Below, piece by piece: positions 7,077 to 7,350 of a stretch of 7,350 nucleotides of DNA (positions are counted from its first letter, which is position 1; every line of letters starts with the position of its first letter). The notes beneath the pieces were generated by a model. That model had not been told where the DNA came from. It did no database searches and was given only the letters and a program-made list of their open reading frames with translations. Position numbers and translations under genes: made by a program. Origin of the DNA: Opitutaceae bacterium (GTDB lineage Bacteria; Verrucomicrobiota; Verrucomicrobiia; Opitutales; Opitutaceae). The DNA is taken from positions 1 to 7,350 of the forward strand of contig JAESUN010000232.1 in NCBI GenBank assembly GCA_016763045.1, given 5' to 3'.

Positions 7077-7350
7077 ATGCCAGAAGTAGTTATACCCGAC
7101 ACAGACTTTCTAGATATTTTTTCTATTATCATTGATGGTGGATGGATAATGATACCCCTCTTCGTCTTAGGATTAATCATTTATGGACAAGGACTTAGCA
7201 TGACGCTCTTCTTCAAGAAATCTGATATCTCTAGAGCGAGCCAGGAAGATTGCGAAAGATCTGTCCAAAATCCTGATCAAGCGACAGGACAGATAGGAGA
7301 AATAGTTCGTTACACCCAACAGGATGCCAACTCACTTTCAGACATCCAAA
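7077..7350 (+). CDS. MotA/TolQ/ExbB proton-channel family protein, N-terminal part
   Basis: The frame is open from ATG 7077-7079 to the window edge, giving 91 residues of an unfinished protein. It begins MPEVVIPDTDFLDIFSIIID, then GGWIMIPLFVLGLIIYGQGL, then SMTLFFKKSD. A short acidic lead, a 'GG-W-MxPL' turn and a first membrane helix (about residues 22-45) followed by a basic patch are the usual start of ExbB/TolQ-like proteins. These form the inner-membrane proton channel that powers TonB-dependent uptake or Tol-Pal. Residues 46-91 are polar and would be cytoplasmic. The diagnostic second and third helices lie beyond the window, so ExbB, TolQ or another branch cannot be separated. The ATG is preceded by TTTTTTAAAAGCAATC, with no Shine-Dalgarno sequence. 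ExbD/TolR and TonB genes would be expected next if this is a Ton-type cluster. Confidence 0.7.
   Translation, partial: MPEVVIPDTDFLDIFSIIIDGGWIMIPLFVLGLIIYGQGLSMTLFFKKSDISRASQEDCERSVQNPDQATGQIGEIVRYTQQDANSLSDIQ

Noticed and set aside
1..7350. A previously undescribed defence, mobile or biosynthetic system
   Set aside because: Every complete gene belongs to a known family and neighbours lie in separate units. No transposase, integrase, toxin-antitoxin pair, long repeat array or tRNA was seen.

Overview
The window looks like a bacterial chromosome segment of moderate GC content (judged by eye, not counted). A stand-alone SWIB/MDM2-domain protein, an ATGA-coupled pair of ABC half-exporters, a class 1 polyphosphate kinase and an ExbB/TolQ-type gene together fit the Planctomycetes-Verrucomicrobia-Chlamydiae group. 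The Verrucomicrobia (Opitutae-like) are my best guess. This rests on gene content and is not proven. None of the five visible start codons has a well-placed strong Shine-Dalgarno sequence.

Layout. Positions 1-198 (+) hold the C-terminal end of a phospholipase D-like (HKD) protein that begins outside the window. It converges on a small SWIB gene at 298-573 (-), with a hairpin between them that probably terminates transcription. Upstream of the SWIB gene lies a 183-bp gap with two copies of a 10-bp A-tract repeat, 21 bp apart, and a hairpin. Positions 757-4454 (-) hold two ABC half-exporter genes overlapping by 4 bp. They carry complementary defects typical of a heterodimeric exporter with one catalytic and one degenerate ATP site. 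A 286-bp divergent intergenic region (4455-4740) contains a 25-bp inverted repeat, an 11-bp direct repeat and a weak promoter candidate. Positions 4741-6852 (+) hold a full-length polyphosphate kinase. After a 224-bp gap with a good sigma70-like promoter, an ExbB/TolQ/MotA-family gene starts at 7077 (+) and runs off the window.

How the genes relate. The two ABC subunits clearly work together as one inner-membrane efflux complex. I see no functional link between the other genes: polyphosphate synthesis, TonB-type energy transduction, a PLD-like enzyme and a chromatin-like SWIB protein look like ordinary chromosomal neighbours in separate transcription units. I found no tRNA, rRNA, CRISPR array, insertion sequence or sign of a new defence or mobile system. 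The observations most worth following up are the asymmetric exporter pair, the bacterial SWIB protein with its structured upstream region, and the repeat-bearing region ahead of ppk.
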